The position numbers and the translations under genes are program-made. The notes beneath the pieces were generated by a model that had not been told where the DNA came from, did no database searches, and was given only the letters and a program-made list of their open reading frames with translations. 64,000 nt of DNA from Paenibacillus foliorum (GTDB lineage Bacteria; Bacillota; Bacilli; Paenibacillales; NBRC-103111), in NCBI RefSeq assembly GCF_013141765.1, contig NZ_WHOD01000128.1, forward strand, positions 186,001-250,000. Reading direction: 5' to 3'. Positions 17,417 through 24,797 of the stretch are shown here, one piece after another (within the stretch, counting starts at the first letter, position 1; every line of letters begins with the position of its first letter).

Positions 17417-18475
17417 TTACCTGTTCTCCTGATCATTTGATATTTTTGTTCCAGAGATCATAAGGTCAAGTCCGAGTTTCTGTAATCCGTACAAATAATC
17501 TTGTTTCCAATCACTTGTTGTAAGCTCTGGAAGATGTTCTTCTGGGATATAGGTTGCGCTCCTAATTGCTATTTGGTTGATAATTGTTTGGTTCACTTCA
17601 TTGTTACAAAAAATAACCGTGTGGGGGTTTATCATAGCTGTAAAAGAAGCTACCAACCGACTAATAGCATCAATCTCTTCATCCTTCCTAAGATTCGCTG
17701 TTTCTTTTTCAGTCGTGCTACCATTGTTTAAAGATTGTAGAAAGTTTCTGTCATCATACTGAGGGACGAATGAAACTTCACCTGAGAAAAACGTACTTCC
17801 TCGCACCAGATCTCCATTAATCAAAATACCAGCACCAGGACCATTGTGACCCATATACAAATAGATCAAGGAAGAATTCTCTTTATTTCGCCTATTATTG
17901 TTGTATCCAAGTACAGCAGCATTCATATCGTTCTCTACAACGACAGGTATTGATAAACGTTCTTCAAAGTATCCCTTCAAATCCAAATTATGAAACTGCT
18001 CGTAGCTTGGCATATAAATAATTCGGCCATTTTTGACCGCACCAGGTACACCGATTGATATGGAACTGATCTTCGGATTATTTACAATGATGTCTTCAAT
18101 CTGCTTCGTTAAGCTTAGAACATCATCCATTAGGACACTTGTTGTGTTACCTTGTTCTTTCACTTCTCCTAAACAATTAAAAATCATGTAGTTGGTTTCT
18201 GTTTTTTCTAAAAAAATAGCCAAACCCAGCATATACTCCGGATTATAAGCATATCTTTTTGCTCTTCTTCCACCACTAGAATCATCAAGACCAACTAAAA
18301 TTAGCTCCCCGTCCTTTTCCATTTGCGTAAGGAACTTACTGATTGTAGGAAAGCTAATTCCCAATTTGTGACTCAGTTCAACCTTCGTTGCACTTCCTAG
18401 TGCCAGAAGAGCTGCACGTATACCACGGAAGATAACTCTCTTCATTTCTTTTGGAGTTGCAAGTAACTCATCCAC
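17417..18475 (-). CDS. ROK-family transcriptional regulator
   Basis: 352 residues. The N-terminal winged helix has KVELSHKLGISFPTISKFL; the ROK domain follows, with SISIGVPGAVKNG, VVENDMNAAVLGYN and YLYMGHNGPGAGILINGD. The cysteine zinc cluster found in many ROK repressors is not evident. A GTG start at 18475 follows GAGGTGGTGATC. A perfect inverted repeat at 18501-18524 just upstream is the likely self-operator. First gene of an operon with the MFS gene. Confidence 0.9.
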   Translation of the reverse strand: MDELLATPKEMKRVIFRGIRAALLALGSATKVELSHKLGISFPTISKFLTQMEKDGELILVGLDDSSGGRRAKRYAYNPEYMLGLAIFLEKTETNYMIFNCLGEVKEQGNTTSVLMDDVLSLTKQIEDIIVNNPKISSISIGVPGAVKNGRIIYMPSYEQFHNLDLKGYFEERLSIPVVVENDMNAAVLGYNNNRRNKENSSLIYLYMGHNGPGAGILINGDLVRGSTFFSGEVSFVPQYDDRNFLQSLNNGSTTEKETANLRKDEEIDAISRLVASFTAMINPHTVIFCNNEVNQTIINQIAIRSATYIPEEHLPELTTSDWKQDYLYGLQKLGLDLMISGTKISNDQENR

Positions 18476-18500
18476 AATGATCACCACCTCATAGCGCAAC

Positions 18501-18524
18501 ACTTATTAAACGCATTTAATAAGT
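18501..18524. promoter_or_regulatory. Perfect palindromic operator upstream of the ROK gene
   Basis: ACTTATTAAA-CGCA-TTTAATAAGT: ten-base arms without mismatch, about 26 bases before the GTG start. It overlaps the place where the -10 of a promoter with TTGATA at about 18536-18541 would fall. AT-rich TTATT...AATAA arms resemble NagC/XylR-type ROK sites. Confidence 0.75.
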
Positions 18525-18589
18525 TATTACGATAATATCAAAAATTCTAAGCCATGAAAAGAAATTTTCTTTTTTTTTGAACTATACAG

Positions 18590-18662
18590 CCTGTTCGTAA
18601 CGCAGCGAGGCTGCCGATCACATAACCGACAGCCTCATGCTGGTTGCTTATCGAGATATAGT
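18590..18662 (-). repeat. Structured repeat copy R1 (attC-like hairpin)
   Basis: On the minus strand, AACCAGC-AT-GAGGCTG pairs with CAGCCTC-GCTG-C-GTT, with small bulges and AAC/GTT ends. About 40 bases (CCGACAGCCTC.TGCTGGTTGCTTATCG) are nearly identical to copy R2 at 20393. It lies downstream of the VOC gene at 18698. Confidence 0.75.
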
Positions 18663-18697
18663 TACGGTTAGCTGATTCTTACTAAATTTCACAACTG

Positions 18698-19108
18698 CTA
18701 GGTTGTTTGTTCAACATTAATAGGCACCATTTCAATCAGATTGACCAAGTTCCCATCTGGATCAAACAAGTCGAACATGACATGTTTATTCCAGGGAGAA
18801 TCCCACGTTACCATTTCGGTAACTCGGTACCCTTTCGCCTTTATTGCTTTGTGCATACTCGGTACATCGCTGCATTTGAAATTAAACATAGGACGATCGA
18901 TCACTGTGAATGGTCCCTTCACTTCCGCCAAGCTTAGCAATGCCGCATGATCCGGATGAGGATTGCAAAATAGCGTAGCGCCCCTCTTGCCATCTCCCCA
19001 ATCCTCTATTCCCCTACAAACAAGTCCAAGAGTTTCCGTATAAAATGAAATGGACCGCTCCAAATTGCTCACGGATATGAATAAACCGCCAATCTGTTGA
19101 ATCGGCAT
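18698..19108 (-). CDS. VOC-family (glyoxalase/bleomycin-resistance fold) protein
   Basis: 136 residues, one VOC module pair: GGLFISVSNLERSISFYTE at the N-terminus and MFDLFDPDGNLVNLIEM at the end, with a Glu in the usual metal-ligand place. AAGGAGG precedes the ATG. It begins 13 bases after the stop of a second VOC gene and both lie downstream of an ECF sigma gene on the same strand. Substrate unknown; family members include lyases, dioxygenases and drug-binding proteins. Confidence 0.85.
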   Translation of the reverse strand: MPIQQIGGLFISVSNLERSISFYTETLGLVCRGIEDWGDGKRGATLFCNPHPDHAALLSLAEVKGPFTVIDRPMFNFKCSDVPSMHKAIKAKGYRVTEMVTWDSPWNKHVMFDLFDPDGNLVNLIEMVPINVEQTT

Positions 19109-19121
19109 CTCTTAATCCTCC

Positions 19122-19595
19122 TTATTTTGCAAGACTGAATAAATGAGCCTTTAACTTATCTACTTCTGTAGGCGTTCGATGAACGTTGACAACTTCGTTC
19201 ACGTCATATTTATTTCCGTCCAGGTCGTAAAATACGAAGTTAATGCCGCAGCTGTCACGGTCCTTAAGATGCTCGATCCTGACGCCGTTTGATTGCAAAT
19301 GGCCATGCAGTACCTCTATTCTCCTTACCTCAAAGGTGAACCTAAACATTTCATAACCCGACTTGTTAGAGAATTGGTTATCGATCTGTCCCGCAGTTTC
19401 GACCAAATGCAACCATTGTCCATCGGCAAGCTTCATAATCGCTTGAGCTTCTAAAGGATTGAATGGTACCGCGTACTCCAATCCAAAGTTTTGCTGCCAC
19501 CATTGTGCAGACTTTATCGGGTTTCTAACAGGCACATATACCGAACATACAGCCTTCAATGCATTTCCCATAAATTCATTCGAAATTCCAGACAT
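19122..19595 (-). CDS. VOC-family protein
   Basis: 157 residues. VCSVYVPVRNPIKSAQWWQQN, then FVFYDLDGNKYDVNEVV, fit the beta-alpha-beta-beta-beta modules of the VOC fold, with a diverged DLDGN motif. ATG 19595 lies 9 bases after GAAGGG and is preferred to an in-frame TTG at 19628. Flanked by the ECF sigma gene upstream and another VOC gene downstream, probably one transcript. Substrate unknown. Confidence 0.75.
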   Translation of the reverse strand: MSGISNEFMGNALKAVCSVYVPVRNPIKSAQWWQQNFGLEYAVPFNPLEAQAIMKLADGQWLHLVETAGQIDNQFSNKSGYEMFRFTFEVRRIEVLHGHLQSNGVRIEHLKDRDSCGINFVFYDLDGNKYDVNEVVNVHRTPTEVDKLKAHLFSLAK

Positions 19596-19673
19596 CCTAA
19601 TCATCCCTTCAATTGTTAATTCCTTCAACCTAAGTAACGGAAAGACGGAACAAAATCAAACAATCGATTATTA

Positions 19674-20342
19674 TTAATTTGAAACGACTCTGAATATGTT
19701 GCCGTCAGGATCTCTGAATGTAAAATGCAATAGCGCGCCCACTGTCTGAAGCTGAGTAAGATGAATTTCTTCCTTGGTTAAACCGATGTATGCCCGGTAA
19801 ATTGCGTCTGGATCACGTCTGCGGAAAGCTTCAACCAGTCCATCAAAATCAATGGGAAACGCCCTATCTTCATTCGGAACTATAGATGGTCTATCTGAGG
19901 ATGAGTCCTGAGAGAATTGCTTGAGTCTCAAGCGGGCACGTCCTAAAGTTACTTGTACTGTAGCTTCCTTCATTCGCACGAATTCCGCAGTCTCTTTTGC
20001 TGTAAAATCGAATACATCCATTAACAGTAAAATAACGGCCATTTTAGGCGACAGCCGTTCCGCGAGTTGCTCCAACAGCTCCCGACTAGATAACAATGGA
20101 TCCGGAGCAGCCGCTTCATAACTTCGATCAAACGGCACAGTTCGGATTTTTTGTTTTCTTTGAACGTCAATCCACGCATTTCTCGCAACACGGTACAGGA
20201 ATGCTCTTGTTATAGGCCTCTCCGGGTTATTTCGGACAGCCTCAACTACTTTAAACCATGCATCTTGCGTCAAATCATCAGCATCCCAGCGGTTACCTGT
20301 AATCCGCATGCTATATTGGTATAAGATAGGTTTCCAGTCCAT
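19674..20342 (-). CDS. ECF-type sigma-70 factor with a C-terminal extension
   Basis: 222 residues. Region 2 is seen at residues 5-70 (YSMRITGNRWDADDLTQDAW, then ITRAFLYRVARNAWIDVQR) and region 4 at about 85-140 (LSPKMAVILLLMDVFDFTAK, then MKEATVQVTLGRARLRL). An extra 70-residue tail ends LHFTFRDPDGNIFRVVSN, whose DPDGN motif is like the end of a VOC module. No anti-sigma gene is adjacent, which fits ECF groups controlled by a fused C-terminal domain. The ribosome site is weak (AAGG touching the ATG). Confidence 0.8.
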   Translation of the reverse strand: MDWKPILYQYSMRITGNRWDADDLTQDAWFKVVEAVRNNPERPITRAFLYRVARNAWIDVQRKQKIRTVPFDRSYEAAAPDPLLSSRELLEQLAERLSPKMAVILLLMDVFDFTAKETAEFVRMKEATVQVTLGRARLRLKQFSQDSSSDRPSIVPNEDRAFPIDFDGLVEAFRRRDPDAIYRAYIGLTKEEIHLTQLQTVGALLHFTFRDPDGNIFRVVSN

Positions 20343-20392
20343 CCTTATTAATTCTATGACGAATTGTTATTTCCTTTTATGAAAGATTCTTC

Positions 20393-20460
20393 CTGCGACA
20401 AGGCTACCGATTCATGCCGACAGCCTCTTGCTGGTTGCTTATCGGGCCATAGTTTCCCTT
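20393..20460 (-). repeat. Structured repeat copy R2
   Basis: Second copy of the repeat described at 18590. On the minus strand GAGGCTGTCGG and CGGTAGCCTT form the inner stem. It sits downstream of the YdcF-like gene and upstream of the sigma gene. Confidence 0.7.
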
Positions 20461-20484
20461 CTGCTACCAATTGACCGTTTTCAA

Positions 20485-21081
20485 TTACCGAAATGGCAGA
20501 CTGAAAATATATCCTATATAGAAGAATAATTCTCGTAAGAAAAAAGGAAGTTTACTGTTTAACGACCTATAGGCCGAACTAGGTGTCGGTGATGAATATA
20601 CCTCCATCCCCCTATTTTCAGCCATTAAAACCGCTCGTTTCATATGCATTGGGTCACTTACAATGATGAATGTCTTAAAGTTATTTTTAGTGGCAATTAT
20701 ATTTGCGTACTGGAGATTCTCTTCCGTTATTTTTGATTCAGTTTCAATATAAATATCTTCTGCAACAACCTTATTTTTGATTGCATAATCCCTGGCAACT
20801 TCTGATTCCGCATATTTATCACCGACACCTTTGCCACCTGTGAAAATAATTTTATCTACATATCCATTTTCATAAAGCCAAATTGAATGATTTATCCGTT
20901 CCCTTAGGACGGGTGACGGTTCATCGCCCCAAGCAGCTGCACCCAGAACAATTGCAGCATCAGATTTAACTAATTGATTGATTTTGCTATAAGACCAAAT
21001 ACTGTAGGCTGAAAAGCAAATAAAAATTGCAAAAAGCAGAATAAGTACTTTAAACAATCTGCCTATTATTTTTTTTAGCAT
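20485..21081 (-). CDS. YdcF/SanA-like (DUF218) membrane-anchored protein
   Basis: 198 residues with one N-terminal membrane helix (residues 10-28) and a DUF218 domain: AAIVLGAAAWGDEPSPVLRE, IIFTGGKGVGDKYAESEVA and IIVSDPMHMKRAV. These blocks are typical of YdcF/SanA/ElyC proteins, linked in other bacteria to envelope metabolism. AAGGG lies before the ATG. Lies between repeat copies R2 and R3 as a single-gene unit. Confidence 0.85.
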   Translation of the reverse strand: MLKKIIGRLFKVLILLFAIFICFSAYSIWSYSKINQLVKSDAAIVLGAAAWGDEPSPVLRERINHSIWLYENGYVDKIIFTGGKGVGDKYAESEVARDYAIKNKVVAEDIYIETESKITEENLQYANIIATKNNFKTFIIVSDPMHMKRAVLMAENRGMEVYSSPTPSSAYRSLNSKLPFFLRELFFYIGYIFSLPFR

Positions 21082-21130
21082 TCTTATCCAACCCTTTTAC
21101 AAATTTATACTACTTTCAACAATCCTGTCC

Positions 21131-21182
21131 TTTAACGCGGCGGGACTATTTATTCATGCCGGCAGCCTCATCCTGGTGACCG
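21131..21182 (-). repeat. Structured repeat copy R3
   Basis: Third, more diverged copy: on the plus strand TAACGCGGCGGGAC...TTCATGCCGGCAGCCTCATCCTGGT. It abuts the stop of the Ham1-like gene at 21185. Confidence 0.6.
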
Positions 21183-21184
21183 AC

Positions 21185-21754
21185 CTAGCATTTATCGAAT
21201 GTCTTTCCAGTTTGAATCCATTCCTTAAATGGATTAAACGCACTGTGTTTCACCCAAAAGCTAATGAACTCATTACTCGGAATATCTAATAGTAAACTGT
21301 CATTTTCAGGTATGACCAACTTATCCATTAGCGAACCATTCTCCGATCTGATTTCCTTAGTGATTGTACCTTTAATCTGCTTTTGAAAAATCAACGGTTC
21401 AGAATCAATTTCACAAAAAGCCAAACATTCTTTTATGTAAACGGTGCGGTCTTCTTTATCCTCTAATAACTTAATAACATCTTCCGCAGTTAGCCAGTAA
21501 TTAGCAAACTTTACAAATGGCCCAGGAAATCCGTTTAAAGCGTTTATGTATAATCCAACATCAGTAACAATTACCGAGCTACCAAGCTTATCTCTTGCCC
21601 AAATACTCGAAAATCGTGCTATATCTTCGACCTTCATACTCTGTATTTCAGGAACATCGATATTACTTTGTTTCAAAGTCATATTCGTTTCTCTAAGAAC
21701 CGTTGTCGCAATTTCAAATTTCACTGCATTTGAAGTTGCATAAATAATTTCCAA
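21185..21754 (-). CDS. Ham1/RdgB-like non-canonical purine NTP pyrophosphatase
   Basis: 189 residues. The start IIYATSNAVKFEIATTVL matches the nucleotide-binding start of the Ham1 family (usual T-x-N-x-x-K), and VTDVGLYINALNGFPGPFVK is its second signature. These enzymes remove ITP, XTP or dITP from the nucleotide pool. The C-terminus is less typical than that of housekeeping RdgB, so this is probably a divergent or accessory member. TTG start at 21754 with GAGGGG 9 bases upstream. Confidence 0.8.
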   Translation of the reverse strand: MEIIYATSNAVKFEIATTVLRETNMTLKQSNIDVPEIQSMKVEDIARFSSIWARDKLGSSVIVTDVGLYINALNGFPGPFVKFANYWLTAEDVIKLLEDKEDRTVYIKECLAFCEIDSEPLIFQKQIKGTITKEIRSENGSLMDKLVIPENDSLLLDIPSNEFISFWVKHSAFNPFKEWIQTGKTFDKC

Positions 21755-21919
21755 TTAAATCGCGCCCCTCTGGACCTCTCTTTGGTCACCATAATTTTGA
21801 ATGGGTTGAATATCTACGTTTCTTTCTTTGGACAAGCAAGCTTGTTATAATTGATATTATTTACTAATTCAATACTAATTGTATAGCTATTAGATGAAGT
21901 GGGGCTCCATTTAAATATT

Positions 21920-22531
21920 ATGAAAAGCATAATCGCAGGTGTCTGTTATTCTGTGGCAATAATAATTTGCTATATTTACAGAAACGAAATCGTGAACTGG
22001 CTTCAGAACGGGGAAGCTCCACTGGCCCTTATTTTTCTCATAGCCGTGGGCTTCATCCTGTTTCCCGTCATTCCTTTCAAAATTATTATTGGAATGCTCG
22101 GTTACTTTTACGGCTCTTTGCTGGGTGCATTAATAAGCTGGCTGGCTGCATCAGTAGGAAGTGTAATCATTTACCTGTTGGTGCAAGTCTTTTTCCAAAA
22201 ACAAGGCAGAGCGTATTTAGCCAAATTTAACCGACTGGAAAAGCTTACGCTAACCATCGAGGATCATCCGTTCTGGACGATCGTCTTTGCCCGCATGATC
22301 CCGGTTTTGCCCCAATCCTTAGTCAACGTGTATTCAGCCCTTCTATCCATTCGGTTATTAACTTATGCAGTAGCCTCAGCTGTCGGTAAAATTCCCGCTA
22401 TGCTGGTATACGCTTATATCGGACAACATCTGTTCTCCGGTGTGGATAAGATTCTAATGGCAATAGGGATCTATGCTCTATTCTTATTATTGACATACCT
22501 GATTTACCGTCGCTGGGTTCAAGCCAGGTGA
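21920..22531 (+). CDS. TVP38/TMEM64 (VTT/DedA-like) membrane protein
   Basis: 203 residues, about five to six hydrophobic segments. FPVIPFKIIIGMLGYFYG and the FARMIPVLPQSLVNVYSAL segment match the VTT domain (F/Y-R-x-x-P..P). Family members are undecaprenyl-phosphate or phospholipid carriers or scramblases. ATG 21920 has a distant GGGG site; a GTG at 21899 would add 7 residues, so the start is uncertain. It stands apart on the plus strand, divergent from the NTPase gene. Confidence 0.8.
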   Translation: MKSIIAGVCYSVAIIICYIYRNEIVNWLQNGEAPLALIFLIAVGFILFPVIPFKIIIGMLGYFYGSLLGALISWLAASVGSVIIYLLVQVFFQKQGRAYLAKFNRLEKLTLTIEDHPFWTIVFARMIPVLPQSLVNVYSALLSIRLLTYAVASAVGKIPAMLVYAYIGQHLFSGVDKILMAIGIYALFLLLTYLIYRRWVQAR

Positions 22532-22625
22532 AGCATTCAACGCTCAACAGATTATTCTACTCCAATTGCTGGCTTTGTACTATATACAACTATAAATTCT
22601 TTATTATAATGAATTGTAAGAGACG

Positions 22626-22677
22626 AAGAACGTCCCGATCCATTCCGATGCGAATGGATCGGGACGTTCTTTTTTTA
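22626..22677 (+). terminator. Strong hairpin terminator in the leader of the nuclease-like gene
   Basis: AAGAACGTCCCGATCCATTC and its exact complement form a 20-bp stem with a six-base loop, followed by TTTTTTT. Only about 15 bases separate it from the next ribosome site. Confidence 0.9.
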
Positions 22678-22700
22678 ATAATACAGGAGGGATGATAAAA

Positions 22701-23369
22701 ATGAATTTTGATGCCGCGCACCTTGCATTTATTCAATCTCATTTGCAGAGGAGAACGGGTGAACGAAAAGGACGCTTGGAAAGGGGACATCGGGATGCTG
22801 AGAAGCTGTTTTGCCGTAACATCTGGTGGCCTCTAGAGGGGAAGTTTGACAATTTGCATCCAGAATTCGAAGTGCTCGATTGGCGGGGGCTATCCTACTT
22901 CTGTGATTTCGCCTTGATAACTTCTCCTGTGAAGCTAATCATAGAAATCAAAGGTTTCGGCCCGCACGTGCGGGATATGGACAGGCAAAAATATTGCAAT
23001 GAACTGAACCGGGAAACTTTCTTAGCAGCTATGGGTTTTCAGGTGATTTCAATTGCTTACGATGATGTTGCTCACCGTCCTGATCTGTGCCTAACGCTGC
23101 TGCGAATGGTACTTAGCCGCTATCGACCGGAATTTTCTCCTACAAGCATGAAGAGTGTGGCGGAACTGGAAATCATCCGTCTGGCCTGTATACTTGCTCG
23201 TCCGCTGCGTCCTATCGATGTGGAGACTCATTTAAGCATAAACCACCGCACTTCCGTTCGAATCCTGCACTCGCTCTGCGCAAAGGGATTGTTTTCCCCA
23301 GTAACTGGGGCGGAAGGCAAGCATGTTGTAAGGTACGAGCTCCACCCCACAGCGATGAAGCGATTGTAG
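22701..23369 (+). CDS. DUF559/Vsr-like nuclease-fold protein with C-terminal winged helix
   Basis: 222 residues. In the first half SYFCDFAL then KLIIEIKGFGPH gives the D...E-x-K pattern of PD-(D/E)XK nucleases. Residues about 160-222 (ILARPLRPIDVETHLSINHR, SVRILHSLCAKGL) look like a winged helix-turn-helix. It may therefore bind DNA by its own domain. ATG 22701 is 10 bases after GGAGG; the ATG at 22692 is too close. A terminator stands in its leader. Role unknown. Confidence 0.6.
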   Translation: MNFDAAHLAFIQSHLQRRTGERKGRLERGHRDAEKLFCRNIWWPLEGKFDNLHPEFEVLDWRGLSYFCDFALITSPVKLIIEIKGFGPHVRDMDRQKYCNELNRETFLAAMGFQVISIAYDDVAHRPDLCLTLLRMVLSRYRPEFSPTSMKSVAELEIIRLACILARPLRPIDVETHLSINHRTSVRILHSLCAKGLFSPVTGAEGKHVVRYELHPTAMKRL

Positions 23370-23371
23370 AA

Positions 23372-23548
23372 AGCCTGCAAAATTACATCTTTTTGATTCT
23401 TCATATGTTCACGACGAAGCATTCCTGCAATCGTACATCTTTTTGACTTTCAAACTCGATCTTAAGCAATCAAAAGTTAAAATTCCTGCATAATTGTAGG
23501 TATTTGCTCCAAACCAGTGGTTTCGCTTGAATAAAACTGCACTTTTGC
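23372..23548 (+). repeat. Second array of CTGCA palindromes (four units)
   Basis: Units near 23374, 23424, 23485 and 23536: CCTGCAAAATTACATCTTTT, CCTGCAATCGTACATCTTTT, CCTGCATAATTGTAGGTATT, ACTGCACTTTTGCAGTTTT. Spacing is 50-61 bases, as in the array at 10600-10820. It lies after the nuclease-like gene. Confidence 0.7.
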
Positions 23549-23556
23549 AGTTTTGC

Positions 23557-23586
23557 GGGAGTCTGGGAGTGCGGGGGGCGGAGGGG
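23557..23586 (+). other. G-quadruplex motif in a short GC-rich island
   Basis: GGG-N5-GGG-N5-GGGGGG-N4-GGGG on the plus strand. The surrounding 23550-23660 is markedly richer in GC than its neighbours and contains no gene that I can support. Confidence 0.6.
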
Positions 23587-23811
23587 CAGTTTTCTATGGT
23601 CACGGGGCGCGTGGGTGCTCGGTCGCCGGATCGCGGGCGCGCGGGGGTGCTTCTGTGCTAACGCACAGCATTTCGCTTCTGAAGAAGGCTAACAGCAAAG
23701 GATTAATTCGTTTTGAAATGCCTCCAAAAAAATAGTGCACTTACTTTAGGGAAAAAACATAAGATATCCCATTAGTCAAAAGCCTATTATTACATGAAGG
23801 TAGGGAACAAA

Positions 23812-24546
23812 ATGACGGTTTCATATATGGACTTCACATCACCATCCGTGCAATTCACGTACGATGTAAATAACAACCTCTTTTTCAAAAAGGATACTCA
23901 GAATTACATTAATGTGCTTTCCATCGAGCAACTAAACACATTAGGTAATACGTCTCTGCTGGACATTTTTCTTAGTACGGGAAACGTAATTGAACCCCAC
24001 ATCCATCAAAATGCTTCCGAATTGGTATACTGTATTTCCGGAGCAGCCGTTGTCTCTATAGTAAACCCATTTACAAAAGAGCTCCTCAACTTTTCAATCC
24101 AGCCGGGCCAAGTGGCTAATGTGCCTCAGGGCTGGTGGCATTATGAAATTGCTACGATGGATAACACCCATTTATTGGCCATATTCGATGCACCAACTCC
24201 GGAATTCATAGGAGGCTCCGACCTGCTGCGATTAACTCCAGCTAGTGTTTTGGCTCATACGTATTGCCTTAATGAGGCAAAAGTGAAGGATACGTTGGCA
24301 CCCATCACAAAAACAGTTTTCATCGGACCTCCTAGCGATTGTAAGAAAGATAGTGTCCAAGGAACTTCTGTCGCCAATTCACCTTATTCGAATCAACCTT
24401 ACAACAACCAGGCCCCCGTTCATCCTAATCGCCAACAATATGACTATCAACAGCAGCAGCAATACGAGCAATATCAGCAGCACCTGCAACAACAACAGAC
24501 TTACATCGGAAATGGATGGGACTATTTAAACAATCAAGGTTACTAA
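23812..24546 (+). CDS. Cupin-domain protein with Gln-rich C-terminal tail
   Basis: 244 residues. The cupin motifs are NVIEPHIHQNASELVYCISG (two His and a Glu as metal ligands) and PGQVANVPQGWWHYE (third His), as in oxalate-decarboxylase-like cupins. Residues from about 200 are Gln/Tyr/Asn rich (QQYDYQQQQQYEQYQ), a low-complexity tail that recalls spore-coat or surface proteins. ATG 23812 follows AGGTAGGG; the first ATG at 23794 has no site. Role unknown. Confidence 0.75.
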   Translation: MTVSYMDFTSPSVQFTYDVNNNLFFKKDTQNYINVLSIEQLNTLGNTSLLDIFLSTGNVIEPHIHQNASELVYCISGAAVVSIVNPFTKELLNFSIQPGQVANVPQGWWHYEIATMDNTHLLAIFDAPTPEFIGGSDLLRLTPASVLAHTYCLNEAKVKDTLAPITKTVFIGPPSDCKKDSVQGTSVANSPYSNQPYNNQAPVHPNRQQYDYQQQQQYEQYQQHLQQQQTYIGNGWDYLNNQGY

Positions 24547-24585
24547 CGGAGGGCCCCTCGAATTCCCCGCACGCCAATATAGATT

Positions 24586-24706
24586 AAAAAGAAGAACCTT
24601 TAGCATGAACCGTAATCCGAAAGATAGTCAGACACTTTGTTAAAAAGTGCGCGTCTTTCGGGTTACAGATTACCACTTCATAGTGGGCTAAAAGGTTCTT
24701 TTTGTA
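24586..24706. terminator. Large branched hairpin, bidirectional terminator or structured RNA
   Basis: Outer arms AAAAAGAAGAACCTTTAGC and GCTAAAAGGTTCTTTTTG enclose three inner stems: GTAATCCGAAAGA with TCTTTCGGGTTAC, CACTTT/AAAGTG inside it, and CCACT/AGTGG. It lies between convergent cupin and UbiD genes and has T-runs on both strands. Confidence 0.75.
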
Positions 24707-24797
24707 CTTATTTGCATTGACTGCTTAAGCGGATACCTACTTTTCACACTCATTATTGCATTGACTATTTAATGCTTTTAGCTGCTTTTTCCACTCA

